A model generated the notes under the pieces. That model was not told the DNA's origin. It saw only the letters and a program-made list of their open reading frames with translations, and did no database searches. From a virus, in the IMG/VR virus record IMGVR_UViG_3300032326_000293, positions 1 to 41,983 of that record: a stretch of DNA of 41,983 bases; one strand, given 5' to 3'. A program made the position numbers and the translations under genes. Of the stretch, positions 25,721 through 33,445 are shown one piece after another; position 1 is the stretch's first letter, and each line of letters starts with the position of its first letter.

Positions 25721-25788
25721 GTTGCAAAAAAGCCACAAAATCTACTTTGGTATTCCCCTAAAATTTACTCTGGTATTTCAAGAAGCGG

Positions 25789-25817
25789 TTGACAAGTGGT
25801 CCAGATCGCAGTATAAT
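25789..25817 (+). promoter_or_regulatory. Consensus sigma70-type promoter
   Basis: TTGACA (25789-25794) and TATAAT (25812-25817) have a 17-base spacer, a perfect consensus. The predicted start near 25824 gives a 21-base leader with AAAAAGGA before ATG 25845. Confidence 0.9.
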
Positions 25818-25844
25818 ACACACATAAACAGTAAAAAGGACACC

Positions 25845-25997
25845 ATGCAATACACCCTGATTACAAAAAGCGGTAAAATCATGCAATTTTACGTCAAAGA
25901 AGTAGCAGATTTGTATCAAAGCATTAATGGTGGTGTTGTTTTTACGCAACAAGTGCTAAAAACTGTCAAAAACACCCAAAAAACGGTTGACTTTTGA
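25845..25997 (+). CDS. Small early protein
   Basis: The 50-residue product begins MQYTLITKSGKIMQFYVKEVADLYQ. A longer frame starts upstream at 25719, but that start lies in the terminator and before the promoter, so ATG 25845 with AAAAAGGA is chosen. It is small, with a charged and hydrophobic mix and no motif. The strong promoter resembles those of early host-takeover genes in T4-like phages. The family is not recognised. Confidence 0.65.
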   Translation: MQYTLITKSGKIMQFYVKEVADLYQSINGGVVFTQQVLKTVKNTQKTVDF

Positions 25998-26015
25998 GCA
26001 GTTTGGTAGCATAAT
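25987..26015 (+). promoter_or_regulatory. Sigma70-type promoter for the AAA+ ATPase
   Basis: TTGACT (25987-25992) and CATAAT (26010-26015) are 17 bases apart. The -35 overlaps the end of the small gene. The predicted leader is about 35 bases with AAAGGA. Confidence 0.7.
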
Positions 26016-26056
26016 AGATATTGTAGTAAGTTAAACATCCACGCAAAGGAACCCAA

Positions 26057-27112
26057 ATGTCAGCATACATTACTATCGCAAAAGGCACTTACCGTAACTT
26101 CAACATTACGGGCCAAACATTCCAACTCGTTGCCGACTACAAAGAAGGCACTAAAGGCGGCTACGTCACTGTACTCGCCGATGAGACTCTTGGCGAATTC
26201 GCAGGCCGCGAAGTTCGTATCAAAGTAGAATCCATGCGCGATGTGATCCCGGCAAGCGCCGCAGATTGTGCAACCAGCGTCGAAGGCAATTATGACGCCC
26301 CTAAACGTAAGGAACCCAAAGTGAAAGAGACAGACGAGCAAGCCATTGAACGTATCCGTGAGCGTTTTGACATCTTGGAAGAGATGACAGAAGGTGCAGT
26401 AGACGGCTCGGTTCGTGCTATGATTGTTGTTGGCCCTCCTGGCGTGGGCAAGAGCTTTGGTGTTGAGAAGGTGCTAGACAAGAGCGCCATGTTTGATAAA
26501 ATTGGTGGCACTCGCATTCGTTACGAGATTGTTAAAGGTGCAATGAGCGCCATTGGTTTGTATTGCAAGCTCTACAATTACAGCGATGCAGGTAACGTCT
26601 TGGTATTTGACGACTGTGACTCTGTATTGCTTGACGAACTGTCGCTTAACATTCTGAAGGCGGCACTGGACTCTAGCAAGAAGCGTACTATTTGCTGGAA
26701 CACTGACAGCCGCATGTTGCGTCAAGAAGGTGTGCCGGATCGCTTTGAATTCAAGGGCTCGGCAATCTTTATTACTAACATCAAGTTTGAGCACGTTAAG
26801 AGCGCCAAGCTCAAAGATCACTTGGGTGCATTGGAAAGCCGTTGTCACTATTTGGATTTGACGTTGGATTCAGCACGTGACAAGATGTTGCGTATCAAAC
26901 AAATTATGATGGACGGTATGCTGGATCACTACGAGTTTGAGGATGGTGCCAAGCAAGAACTGTATGAGTATGTGGATGCCAACAAAGATCGTTTGCGCGA
27001 ACTGAGCCTGCGTACTGTTATCAAGATTGCAGACTTGAAGAAGATGTGCGGTCCCGGCAACGACAAGTGGAAGCGTCTTGCAGAAACTACTGTTATGAAG
27101 CGCGGCGAGTAA
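26057..27112 (+). CDS. AAA+ ATPase
   Basis: The 351-residue product has an N-terminal beta-type region (about 1-75), a linker, and an AAA+ domain. The domain has Walker A GPPGVGKS (126-133), Walker B VLVFDDCD (D185-D186) and an FITNIKF sensor 1 region. Short AAA+ ATPases like this occur in many unrelated phages; the role is unknown. It has its own promoter and lies with an RNA ligase between two terminators. Its codon use looks somewhat more GC-rich than in neighbouring genes, which could mark recent acquisition. Confidence 0.85.
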   Translation: MSAYITIAKGTYRNFNITGQTFQLVADYKEGTKGGYVTVLADETLGEFAGREVRIKVESMRDVIPASAADCATSVEGNYDAPKRKEPKVKETDEQAIERIRERFDILEEMTEGAVDGSVRAMIVVGPPGVGKSFGVEKVLDKSAMFDKIGGTRIRYEIVKGAMSAIGLYCKLYNYSDAGNVLVFDDCDSVLLDELSLNILKAALDSSKKRTICWNTDSRMLRQEGVPDRFEFKGSAIFITNIKFEHVKSAKLKDHLGALESRCHYLDLTLDSARDKMLRIKQIMMDGMLDHYEFEDGAKQELYEYVDANKDRLRELSLRTVIKIADLKKMCGPGNDKWKRLAETTVMKRGE

Positions 27113-27161
27113 GTTACCGAAACAGGCAATGTCAATAAGTCCTGTTAATAAGGAATTTGTT

Positions 27162-28184
27162 ATGAGAAAGATGGCAACCATTAGAAAGATTGATGCACTG
27201 CGACCCATTGAAGGTGCAGATGCCATCGAGTGTGCCATTGTAGGCGGGTGGACTGTAGTTACCAAGAAGGGTGAATACAACGCCGGTGATCTTGCAGTGT
27301 ATTGTGAAATTGATTCTTTTATTCCTTCTGCTATTGCACCTTATTTGACCAAGCCTGATCATTATGCAAAAACATTTGAAGGTGTTGAAGGCGAGCGGCT
27401 ACGTACAGTAAAGCTACGTGGTCAGCTATCACAAGGACTGCTATTGCCCTATGCCACATGCGGTAAGATATGTGTTGAAGGTGAGGATGTGTCTGAGTTG
27501 TTAGGCATTGTCAAGTACGAAGCACCTGTGCCTGCGGCACTGGCTGGCGAAGTTAAAGGCATGTTCCCTTCGATGATTCCCAAGACTGACCAAGAGAGAA
27601 TTCAAAATTTAAAGGCTGAACTAGCAGAATGGTTTGTTGAGGATTTGCATTGGGAAGTTACCGAAAAGCTAGAAGGCTCGTCAATGACAGTGTATATGCG
27701 TGACGGCGAAGTTGGGGTATGCTCGCGTAACCTTGACCTTAAGCCAAACGCAGATAACTCACTGTGGCGTGCCGCAAACAAATACAATCTGCCTGCTAAG
27801 TTGGTTGGCATTGGTCGTAACATTGCTGTCCAAGGTGAGATTGTAGGCAACGGCATCCAAGGTAACATTTATCAAATGCGTGATCAAGATTTCCTTGTGT
27901 ACGACATTTACGATATTGACGCTGGCCGTTACTTTACTCCTGCCGAACGTAAGGCGTTTGTTGCAGAGCATAATCTGAATCACTGCCCTGTACTGGCATA
28001 CTCGGCTCGTTTAACTGATACACTTGGCCTTACCAACTTGGAACAAGTGTTGAAGTTTGCCGAAGGCAAATCTGTAATGGGCATGATTGGCTGTGAACGT
28101 GAAGGTTTGGTTTTTAAGTGCCATGAAAAGCCAGTATCGTTCAAGGCAATTTCTAACAAGTATCTCCTGAAGCACGGAGGTTAA
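27162..28184 (+). CDS. RNA ligase, DRB0094 type
   Basis: The 340-residue product has an N-terminal OB-like region. The nucleotidyltransferase motifs follow in order: motif I K169-L-E-G (the Lys that takes AMP), motif III QGEIVG (224-229), motif IV REGLVFK (313-319) and motif V FKAISNK. Length and order match the DRB0094 (Deinococcus radiodurans) RNA ligase family, which seals 3'-OH and 5'-phosphate ends. In T4, RNA ligases repair tRNAs cut by host defence nucleases. ATG 27162 is chosen because TAAGGA precedes it; an upstream in-frame start at 27129 is less likely. A small stem (27121-27126 with 27141-27146) lies before the ribosome site. Confidence 0.88.
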   Translation: MRKMATIRKIDALRPIEGADAIECAIVGGWTVVTKKGEYNAGDLAVYCEIDSFIPSAIAPYLTKPDHYAKTFEGVEGERLRTVKLRGQLSQGLLLPYATCGKICVEGEDVSELLGIVKYEAPVPAALAGEVKGMFPSMIPKTDQERIQNLKAELAEWFVEDLHWEVTEKLEGSSMTVYMRDGEVGVCSRNLDLKPNADNSLWRAANKYNLPAKLVGIGRNIAVQGEIVGNGIQGNIYQMRDQDFLVYDIYDIDAGRYFTPAERKAFVAEHNLNHCPVLAYSARLTDTLGLTNLEQVLKFAEGKSVMGMIGCEREGLVFKCHEKPVSFKAISNKYLLKHGG

Positions 28185-28189
28185 GGTTT

Positions 28190-28225
28190 ACCGACAGCTG
28201 ACTATTTGCGTGGATGGATGTCGGT
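28190..28225 (+). other. Hairpin directly before the RNA ligase terminator
   Basis: ACCGACA (28190-28196) pairs with TGTCGGT (28219-28225) around a 22-base loop and ends one base before the terminator stem. The two helices could stack and protect the mRNA 3' end. Confidence 0.5.
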
Positions 28226-28226
28226 G

Positions 28227-28256
28227 GAACAGACTCTTCGGAGTCTGTTCTTTTTT
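28227..28256 (+). terminator. Strong rho-independent terminator with TTCG loop
   Basis: GAACAGACTC (28227-28236) pairs with GAGTCTGTTC (28241-28250) around TTCG, the very stable UUCG tetraloop, followed by six T. It ends the ATPase-RNA ligase cassette. Confidence 0.95.
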
Positions 28257-28320
28257 CTGCATTATGGCTAAATTGCTTTTTTAAAATCATGGTTTTTACT
28301 ATAAGTACCTGACTAATGAA

Positions 28321-28349
28321 TAGACATCAACTTGTAAAAGTGTTATAAT
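28321..28349 (+). promoter_or_regulatory. Sigma70-type promoter for uvsW, leaderless
   Basis: TAGACA (28321-28326) and TATAAT (28344-28349) are 17 bases apart. The -10 ends six bases before the ATG at 28355, so the predicted transcript starts at the start codon. Confidence 0.8.
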
Positions 28350-28354
28350 AGAAC

Positions 28355-29812
28355 ATGCCCGGAATAACACGACTAGAAATCAAAGACGAAGTCAATATCA
28401 AGTTTCATGATCTTGATCCAAGCACTCGTCGCAAATGCGAAACCAAATTAAAGTATATGCTACCACATGCATATCATGTGCCAGCTTTTCGATTAGGAAG
28501 GTGGGACGGCAAGATTGGTTTCTTTACAACAGCAGGCGCCACTTATCTAAACTTGCTAGATAGAGTACTACCTATTCTCGATGAGGAAGGTTGGCAAATT
28601 GAGATTGACGATCGCAGACCTGTTCATAACATCAAGTTTACAGAAGTTACCGAAGACACGTTTGCGCATATACTTTGGCCCAAAGGACACCCAGCAGAAG
28701 GCCAGCCTATTAAGATTCGCGACTACCAAGTAGAGTGTATCAATCGTTATCTTGCCAATCCGCAAGGCGTACAAGAAATTGCAACAGGTGCTGGTAAGAC
28801 GCTAATGACAGCGGCCATGAGCTTGTGCTGTGAGCCTTTTGGACGCACCATAGTTATTGTACCCAACAAAGACCTGGTAAAACAAACTCATGCTGACTAT
28901 GTTAACATGGGCTTGGATGTTGGTGTGTACTTTGGTGATGAGAAAGACCTAGGACATACTCATACCATTGCAACATGGCAAAGTATTAATAGTCTTGTCA
29001 AGAAGAACAAAGAAGGAACTAGTGCTGTTGGTCTAGAAGCCATTACAGATGACCTAATTGCAGTTATCATTGACGAAGTACACATGGCCAAAGCAGATGT
29101 ATTGCGTACAATGTTAACTGGCTTGTTTGCACACATCCCTATTCGTTGGGGCTTAACAGGAACCATTCCCAAAGAAGAACACGAGTATGTTAGCCTTATT
29201 GCTAGCTTAGGTGAAGTAACACATCGCTTGCAAGCCAGCGAACTACAAGACATGGGTGTACTATCAAACTGCCACGTCAAGGTCTTGCAGTTTGATGACA
29301 AAGTAGAATACAAAACATACCAAGAAGAATTAACATATTTGACCTCTAATGAAAAGAGGATGGATCACTTAGCAAACACAATCAACACCATCAGCTTGGC
29401 TGGAAACACACTTGTATTAGTTGATCGTATTGCATCTGGAAAAATGTTAGTAGAGCGACTACCTGACAGTGTATTCGTCAGCGGCGCAATGAAAAGCAAA
29501 GATCGAAAGGACGAGTACGATGAAATTACAACGGCTGATAACAAGATTATTGTGGCGACTTATGGTGTGGCCGCTGTGGGTATTAATATCCCTAGGATTT
29601 TTAATTTGGTTCTTGTGGAACCCGGAAAGAGCTTTGTCCGCGTTATACAGTCAATTGGGCGAGGTATTAGAAAAGCGCAAGACAAAGACTTCGTACAAAT
29701 CTGGGACATAACCAGCACAGCAAAGTTTGCCAAACGTCACTTGACAAAGCGTAAACAATTTTACACAGACGCAAATTACCCATACCAAACAGAAAAGGTT
29801 ACTTACAAATGA
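28355..29812 (+). CDS. uvsW: UvsW-like DNA/RNA helicase
   Basis: The 485-residue product is a superfamily 2 helicase with Walker A ATGAGKT (143-149), DEVH box (240-243), GLTGT motif III and QSIGRGIRK motif VI. An N-terminal region (1-110) with YHVPAFRLGRWDGKIGFF resembles the T4 UvsW substrate-binding domain. UvsW unwinds branched DNA and R-loops and switches T4 from origin to recombination-dependent replication. In T4 uvsW is a late gene; here the promoter is sigma70-like, which would be earlier expression. No ribosome site precedes the ATG. Confidence 0.92.
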   Translation: MPGITRLEIKDEVNIKFHDLDPSTRRKCETKLKYMLPHAYHVPAFRLGRWDGKIGFFTTAGATYLNLLDRVLPILDEEGWQIEIDDRRPVHNIKFTEVTEDTFAHILWPKGHPAEGQPIKIRDYQVECINRYLANPQGVQEIATGAGKTLMTAAMSLCCEPFGRTIVIVPNKDLVKQTHADYVNMGLDVGVYFGDEKDLGHTHTIATWQSINSLVKKNKEGTSAVGLEAITDDLIAVIIDEVHMAKADVLRTMLTGLFAHIPIRWGLTGTIPKEEHEYVSLIASLGEVTHRLQASELQDMGVLSNCHVKVLQFDDKVEYKTYQEELTYLTSNEKRMDHLANTINTISLAGNTLVLVDRIASGKMLVERLPDSVFVSGAMKSKDRKDEYDEITTADNKIIVATYGVAAVGINIPRIFNLVLVEPGKSFVRVIQSIGRGIRKAQDKDFVQIWDITSTAKFAKRHLTKRKQFYTDANYPYQTEKVTYK

Positions 29813-30315
29813 ACATATTAACAGTTGACAATAAGTCATACGACTTAGATCGTCTACCCGAAGAGATTGACGAGGATTTGCGTTATGGCGTACTTGACTA
29901 CAGCAACCCTGCTGAAGTAGATTACATTTTTGTCCCCTTGGTTTTTCTTGAAAGTTTTAGTTGTCCAGCCGCAGTGCTACGCATTGGTAAAGCAGAAGTA
30001 AAAGTACCATTGGATTGGAGCCTGGTCATTGGAGAACCTGATCATGGTGAACCTGAAGTTGTTAATGTAATGAGCATTAACGACAGGGGTTTTAGTACTT
30101 TTGTGTTCAACCCCATCAATGGATACAAGCCAGAATGGCAACGAGTAGAAGTAGTTAACATTTATCAAGAAGTAAAGTGGTATGTGCCTAAGTTAAAGTT
30201 TGGACATTTACTTGCAGTGCCACTAGAAAAAGGTAATGAACCTACATGTGCTTTCTTTGTCAAAGAGACAAATAAAATTCCAGAAGTTCTTGACTTAAAC
30301 AAGATTTGGTTTTAA
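29809..30315 (+). CDS. Conserved-type hypothetical protein
   Basis: The 168-residue product is beta-rich with FVPLVFLESFSCPAAVLRIG, DRGFSTFVFNP, and KWYVPKLKFGHLLAVPLE, ending in FVKETNKIPEVLDL. From memory similar proteins occur next to uvsW-type genes in T4-like cyanophages. The function is unknown. Its ATGA overlaps the uvsW stop, so it is coupled. A promoter for the next gene lies in its last codons. Confidence 0.75.
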   Translation: MNILTVDNKSYDLDRLPEEIDEDLRYGVLDYSNPAEVDYIFVPLVFLESFSCPAAVLRIGKAEVKVPLDWSLVIGEPDHGEPEVVNVMSINDRGFSTFVFNPINGYKPEWQRVEVVNIYQEVKWYVPKLKFGHLLAVPLEKGNEPTCAFFVKETNKIPEVLDLNKIWF

Positions 30316-30318
30316 AAT
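30290..30318 (+). promoter_or_regulatory. Sigma70-type promoter, leaderless
   Basis: TTGACT (30290-30295) and TAAAAT (30313-30318) are 17 bases apart. The -10 ends seven bases before ATG 30325. The -35 is inside the preceding coding region. Confidence 0.7.
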
Positions 30319-30324
30319 ATACGC

Positions 30325-30816
30325 ATGGCTACTAAAAAGAAAGCACCAGCAACAGCAAAGTACCAGCTGCCTATTGAACAAGTAATGACAGCAGTGGACC
30401 TGCGCAAAGGCGACTACTACAGCAAGCTAGATGATGATGGACGAAAAGCTCTTAGCACATACATGGCTCAACGTTGGGGCAGTCAAGTCCAAGGCACACA
30501 AGACTTGCAAGAATACTACTTGACAACAGTAAATGATCTAAGCAATTTGGATTACATTGCAGTAGGCAGCGCACATGATGAACTACGCTGGCGCACTCTT
30601 GCACTATGTGGCATTGGTCAAAAGATGCGTCATGAGTTTATCCCACCCAAGGGTGCCAAGAAGGATAAGCTGACAGCTTGGTTGATTGAACAGTTTCCAA
30701 GTCTTGGCGATGATGAGATTGAACTGTTTCGAGACCTTAATGGCAATGATGTACTAGAAGATATTGCAGTTTCCAAAAACATGGGTAATAAAGATCTTAA
30801 GGATTTGTTTAAATAA
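30325..30816 (+). CDS. Hypothetical protein of the replication block
   Basis: The 163-residue product has a Lys/Ala-rich start (KKKAPATAK), then helical segments including ALSTYMAQRWGSQVQG and EYYLTTVNDLSNLDY, and a C-terminal KNMGNKDLKDLFK. The layout faintly recalls small clamp-loader subunits (gp62) of T4-like phages, but no diagnostic motif is present and gp44 is not in the window, so I do not assign it. It has its own sigma70-type promoter and no ribosome site. Its stop overlaps the next start (TAATG). Confidence 0.7.
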   Translation: MATKKKAPATAKYQLPIEQVMTAVDLRKGDYYSKLDDDGRKALSTYMAQRWGSQVQGTQDLQEYYLTTVNDLSNLDYIAVGSAHDELRWRTLALCGIGQKMRHEFIPPKGAKKDKLTAWLIEQFPSLGDDEIELFRDLNGNDVLEDIAVSKNMGNKDLKDLFK

Positions 30817-31508
30817 TGGTACAGGATTACCAATGTCGCTTTTGCGGAAAGGCATTTACACGTGAGCGCACTTTAAGTAGCCACATGTGTGAACGCAAGC
30901 GCAGATGGATGAACAAGGATGAGCCTGAAAGTCGTATTGCTTTCAATGTATGGGTAGACTTCATGAAATATGTAAGTCCCAATACTAAGAAAGAAAAAAC
31001 AATCGACGATTTCATAAGGAGCGCAGACTATATTGGGTTTGTAAAATTTGCTAACTACTTGATTGAGTTGCGACCTTTAGAAAGTGAAAAGTTTACAGCT
31101 TGGCTTTTTAAAATGAGCGTTCGATTAAGTGATTGGACAAAGCCTGGCACTTATCAGCTATATGTACAAGAAGCAGCCAAGAAGGAAACTTCTGAACGTG
31201 CTTTAGAACGAACTATCCTGGCCATGGTAGACTGGGGTGAACGTACAGGCAATAGATGGCAAGACTTTTTTAATAAAGTTGCACCAGCAACAGCAATGAA
31301 CATGATAACTATGGGACGTATAAGTCCGTGGATCATTTACTCAGCTGAGTCGGCGCAACATTTATTAGATAGAATGGAACCAGGTCAAATTGATACAATT
31401 ACCAAACATGTGGATACTAAATGGTGGATAAACAAGATAAAACAAAACAACAATCAGGTACTGTGGATCAACACAATGATGACACAAGCACTAGCTACGC
31501 AAAACTAG
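30816..31508 (+). CDS. Zinc-finger phage protein
   Basis: The 230-residue product starts with a zinc finger: C7-x2-C10, then a His and Cys pair in LSSHMCERKRRW. The rest is helical, with IRSADYIGFVKFANYL, a MVDWGERTGN segment and GRISPWIIYSAES. A protein of this shape (N-terminal finger, then SPWVIYN-like segment) occurs, from memory, in T4-like cyanophages. It could bind nucleic acid in replication or late transcription; no enzyme motif is seen. It is coupled to the gene before it. Confidence 0.75.
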   Translation: MVQDYQCRFCGKAFTRERTLSSHMCERKRRWMNKDEPESRIAFNVWVDFMKYVSPNTKKEKTIDDFIRSADYIGFVKFANYLIELRPLESEKFTAWLFKMSVRLSDWTKPGTYQLYVQEAAKKETSERALERTILAMVDWGERTGNRWQDFFNKVAPATAMNMITMGRISPWIIYSAESAQHLLDRMEPGQIDTITKHVDTKWWINKIKQNNNQVLWINTMMTQALATQN

Positions 31509-31627
31509 AAGCACGATTAGAAATTGTTTTGGCCAGACTAGAAGAAATGACACAGGAAGTACTTGCGATCAAACAGCAACAAGCAGATTTATTGGCCATC
31601 GTTAAAACAAATTTAAAGAAACAATAA
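31421..31627 (+). CDS. Small coiled-coil protein overlapping the zinc-finger gene
   Basis: The product has up to 68 residues with a clear heptad pattern from residue 28 (LEARLEIVLARLEEMTQEVLAI in parts). ATG 31421 overlaps the upstream gene by 88 bases in another frame; a GTG at 31463 is an alternative start with less overlap. The stop overlaps the next start (TAATG), and without this gene there would be a 118-base gap, which supports it being real. Confidence 0.6.
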   Translation: MVDKQDKTKQQSGTVDQHNDDTSTSYAKLEARLEIVLARLEEMTQEVLAIKQQQADLLAIVKTNLKKQ

Positions 31628-32214
31628 TGAACCTACCTGACGTAGACATTGACTTTGCTGATAGAGAACAAGTACTAAAGCTACTGGCGCATGTGCCAGC
31701 AATGCAACGCTTGCCAAACGGCAATAGACAAAAGCACAAGACTGGCGTATACTTTCATCCAGTGCCTACTAATCCTTTTACAGGATGGTGCGACATTGAT
31801 TACCAACAAGCAGAAGAACTGGGATTTTTTAAAGTAGACTTACTTAATGTAAGTTTGTACCAAGGCGTTAAAAGTAAAAAACATTTAGACCAATTAGCCG
31901 AACAGGAGCCATTATGGGATCTACTACAACAGGACGACTTTGTAAATCTGTTATTTCATTTGAACGGGCACGGGGATATACTGAGGAAGACTTGCCCAAC
32001 TTCCGTGGAACAATTATCTGCCGTCCTAGCAATGATACGCCCCGCCAAACGTTATCTGATTGGGAAGCCTTGGACGACGATTATGAAGGAAGTATGGACC
32101 AAGCCAGAGAATGGTGAGTACTACTTTAAGAAGAGTCACGCAACAGCTTATGCCGTAGCTATTGTGGCACAGATGAATTTGATTTGTGAACAGATCAGCT
32201 ACGGATATGCTTAA
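31627..32214 (+). CDS. Minimal DnaE/PolC-like protein (DNA polymerase III alpha palm motifs)
   Basis: The 195-residue product carries, in order, motifs of the bacterial replicative polymerase alpha subunit. They are P4-D-V-D7-I-D9-F-A-D-R (PDxDIDF with two catalytic Asp), HKTGVYFHP, FFKVDLLN (K69, D71, matching the KFDFLGL third Asp), SAVLAMIRPAKRYL (matching the ALYRPG motif) and KKSHATAYAVAI (matching SHAxAYA). All lie within 195 residues, while DnaE has over 1100, so PHP, fingers and most of the palm are missing. It may be a polymerase remnant with a new role. Similar small proteins occur in T4-like cyanophages, from memory. Confidence 0.75.
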   Translation: MNLPDVDIDFADREQVLKLLAHVPAMQRLPNGNRQKHKTGVYFHPVPTNPFTGWCDIDYQQAEELGFFKVDLLNVSLYQGVKSKKHLDQLAEQEPLWDLLQQDDFVNLLFHLNGHGDILRKTCPTSVEQLSAVLAMIRPAKRYLIGKPWTTIMKEVWTKPENGEYYFKKSHATAYAVAIVAQMNLICEQISYGYA

Positions 32215-32585
32215 TGCATTTTACGCACTAAACTGATTTGACGTCGTTTGGTACGTTTTGTAATGACATTGGTCAAGCTGGTTTGATGTCCGTATAGCAC
32301 TTCAAAATCCTTGGTACTATAAGTTTTAAGAGCGTATGAAAATCTACGCATTTGCTCTTTAAGAACAATATTAATAGGTATTAAGCGATTAGACCCCCAC
32401 CACCATTCATCACCTTGCTCTATGAGTGCGAGTTTATCTTCGTCGTTTTTTAGTAGGTTGTAGACGTACATAGTAACAACTACATTGTCACTATTTTGAA
32501 TAATACCTACTAGCTCGTTTTCACCATATCGCACAAGGCTCATGAAAGGAAAACGCTCAAGAAACTCTTTAATTTTGCTGTCCAT
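32211..32585 (-). CDS. Conserved-type hypothetical protein
   Basis: The 124-residue product has FPFMSLVRYGENELVGIIQN, then GDEWWWGSNRLIPINIVLK and a basic C-terminus KRTKRRQISLVRK. A protein with a WWWESNRxIPINI phrase occurs, from memory, in T4-like cyanophages. It is a single minus-strand gene that converges on the DnaE-like gene with a four-base overlap. No clear promoter or ribosome site is visible in the 51 bases before it. The function is unknown. Confidence 0.75.
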   Translation of the reverse strand: MDSKIKEFLERFPFMSLVRYGENELVGIIQNSDNVVVTMYVYNLLKNDEDKLALIEQGDEWWWGSNRLIPINIVLKEQMRRFSYALKTYSTKDFEVLYGHQTSLTNVITKRTKRRQISLVRKMH

Positions 32586-32624
32586 TGCGTTTACTTATCA
32601 TCGCAAAAATCAGCAGACTGATCG

Positions 32625-32631
32625 CTAAATA
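32625..32631 (+). promoter_or_regulatory. Late promoter (CTAAATA), leaderless
   Basis: The motif ends six bases before the A of ATG 32637, so the predicted start of transcription is the start codon. There is no ribosome site. Confidence 0.7.
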
Positions 32632-32636
32632 AGAGC

Positions 32637-33434
32637 ATGGCCACATTAAACTCAAGTATTCCAACAGCAACATTAAACTACTCTGGCGCCGGTACAGGAC
32701 CTAGCGCAACACGTCATGCACCAAGCTATACAGATCAACGTATTGTTTGGTTTAAGGGAGTTGATAATATTTTAGATCTTACTATTACAGGTACTGATCG
32801 TCGCCCTGTCAGCTTACTACGCCGTGAGTTAACAGTTACAATGTGGGATAGAACTACTGGAACAACAATTTTTAGACGTCGAGCAGTTGGGACAGTTGAC
32901 GAAAATGGGCAAGCCCGTTTAACTGTTTTTGCCCGTGATTTGATGACATTACCAGTTGGGATTTATTCATTGGGTGCAACCTTTATTGACAGCAATGGCC
33001 TAGAAACAGCATTGACATGGAACCGTGCCCAGCAAGGTGCTTTTGATGTTGAAGTTAAAGATGCGATAGTACCAACCAGCAGAGTAACCCAGGAGGTTAC
33101 AACTTGGACCAACGTTGGCGGCTTATTGGTGTCAAGCGCATTTAATGGTCCACAATTCTATAGAAAAGATACCAGCTTGTTTACTGTGGCCTTGTACGGC
33201 AGCAATTGGACTGGACGAGTAATTGTTCAAGGTACATTAGACGAAGCAGTTACAGGTGCAACATTGTGGGGCAACCTAAAACCACAAGATTATGAAACAT
33301 ATAATTTGGATCTTGTGGGATACACTGGAATTGACCCATACAATTATTATGCAGGCGTTCGTTGGGTCCGTATCGTAAAACAAGACAGTGTTTCGAACGC
33401 AGGCACCCTTGACAAAGTCTTAATAAGAGTGTAA
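32637..33434 (+). CDS. Probable virion protein with Ig-like beta domain
   Basis: The 265-residue product is rich in Thr, Gly and beta-forming residues, with DNILDLTITGTDRRPVSL and LTVTMWDRTTGTTIFRRRAVG. This resembles the N-terminal beta domain of phage baseplate upper proteins (BppU type). The second half has FYRKDTSLFTVALYGSNWTG. It stands among replication genes but has a late promoter, which supports a structural role. The gp61 promoter lies in its last codons. The exact position in the virion is unknown. Confidence 0.65.
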   Translation: MATLNSSIPTATLNYSGAGTGPSATRHAPSYTDQRIVWFKGVDNILDLTITGTDRRPVSLLRRELTVTMWDRTTGTTIFRRRAVGTVDENGQARLTVFARDLMTLPVGIYSLGATFIDSNGLETALTWNRAQQGAFDVEVKDAIVPTSRVTQEVTTWTNVGGLLVSSAFNGPQFYRKDTSLFTVALYGSNWTGRVIVQGTLDEAVTGATLWGNLKPQDYETYNLDLVGYTGIDPYNYYAGVRWVRIVKQDSVSNAGTLDKVLIRV

Positions 33435-33437
33435 ACT
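33409..33437 (+). promoter_or_regulatory. Sigma70-type promoter for gp61
   Basis: TTGACA (33409-33414) and TAAACT (33432-33437) are 17 bases apart. The -10 ends nine bases before ATG 33446, predicting a leader of zero to three bases. The -35 lies within the upstream virion gene. Confidence 0.75.
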
Positions 33438-33445
33438 AGCTCTAT

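Noticed and set aside
31914-32117. A 67-codon frame inside the DnaE-like gene
   Set aside because: It lies entirely within a gene with clear motifs, has no ribosome site or neighbour coupling, and is most likely chance.
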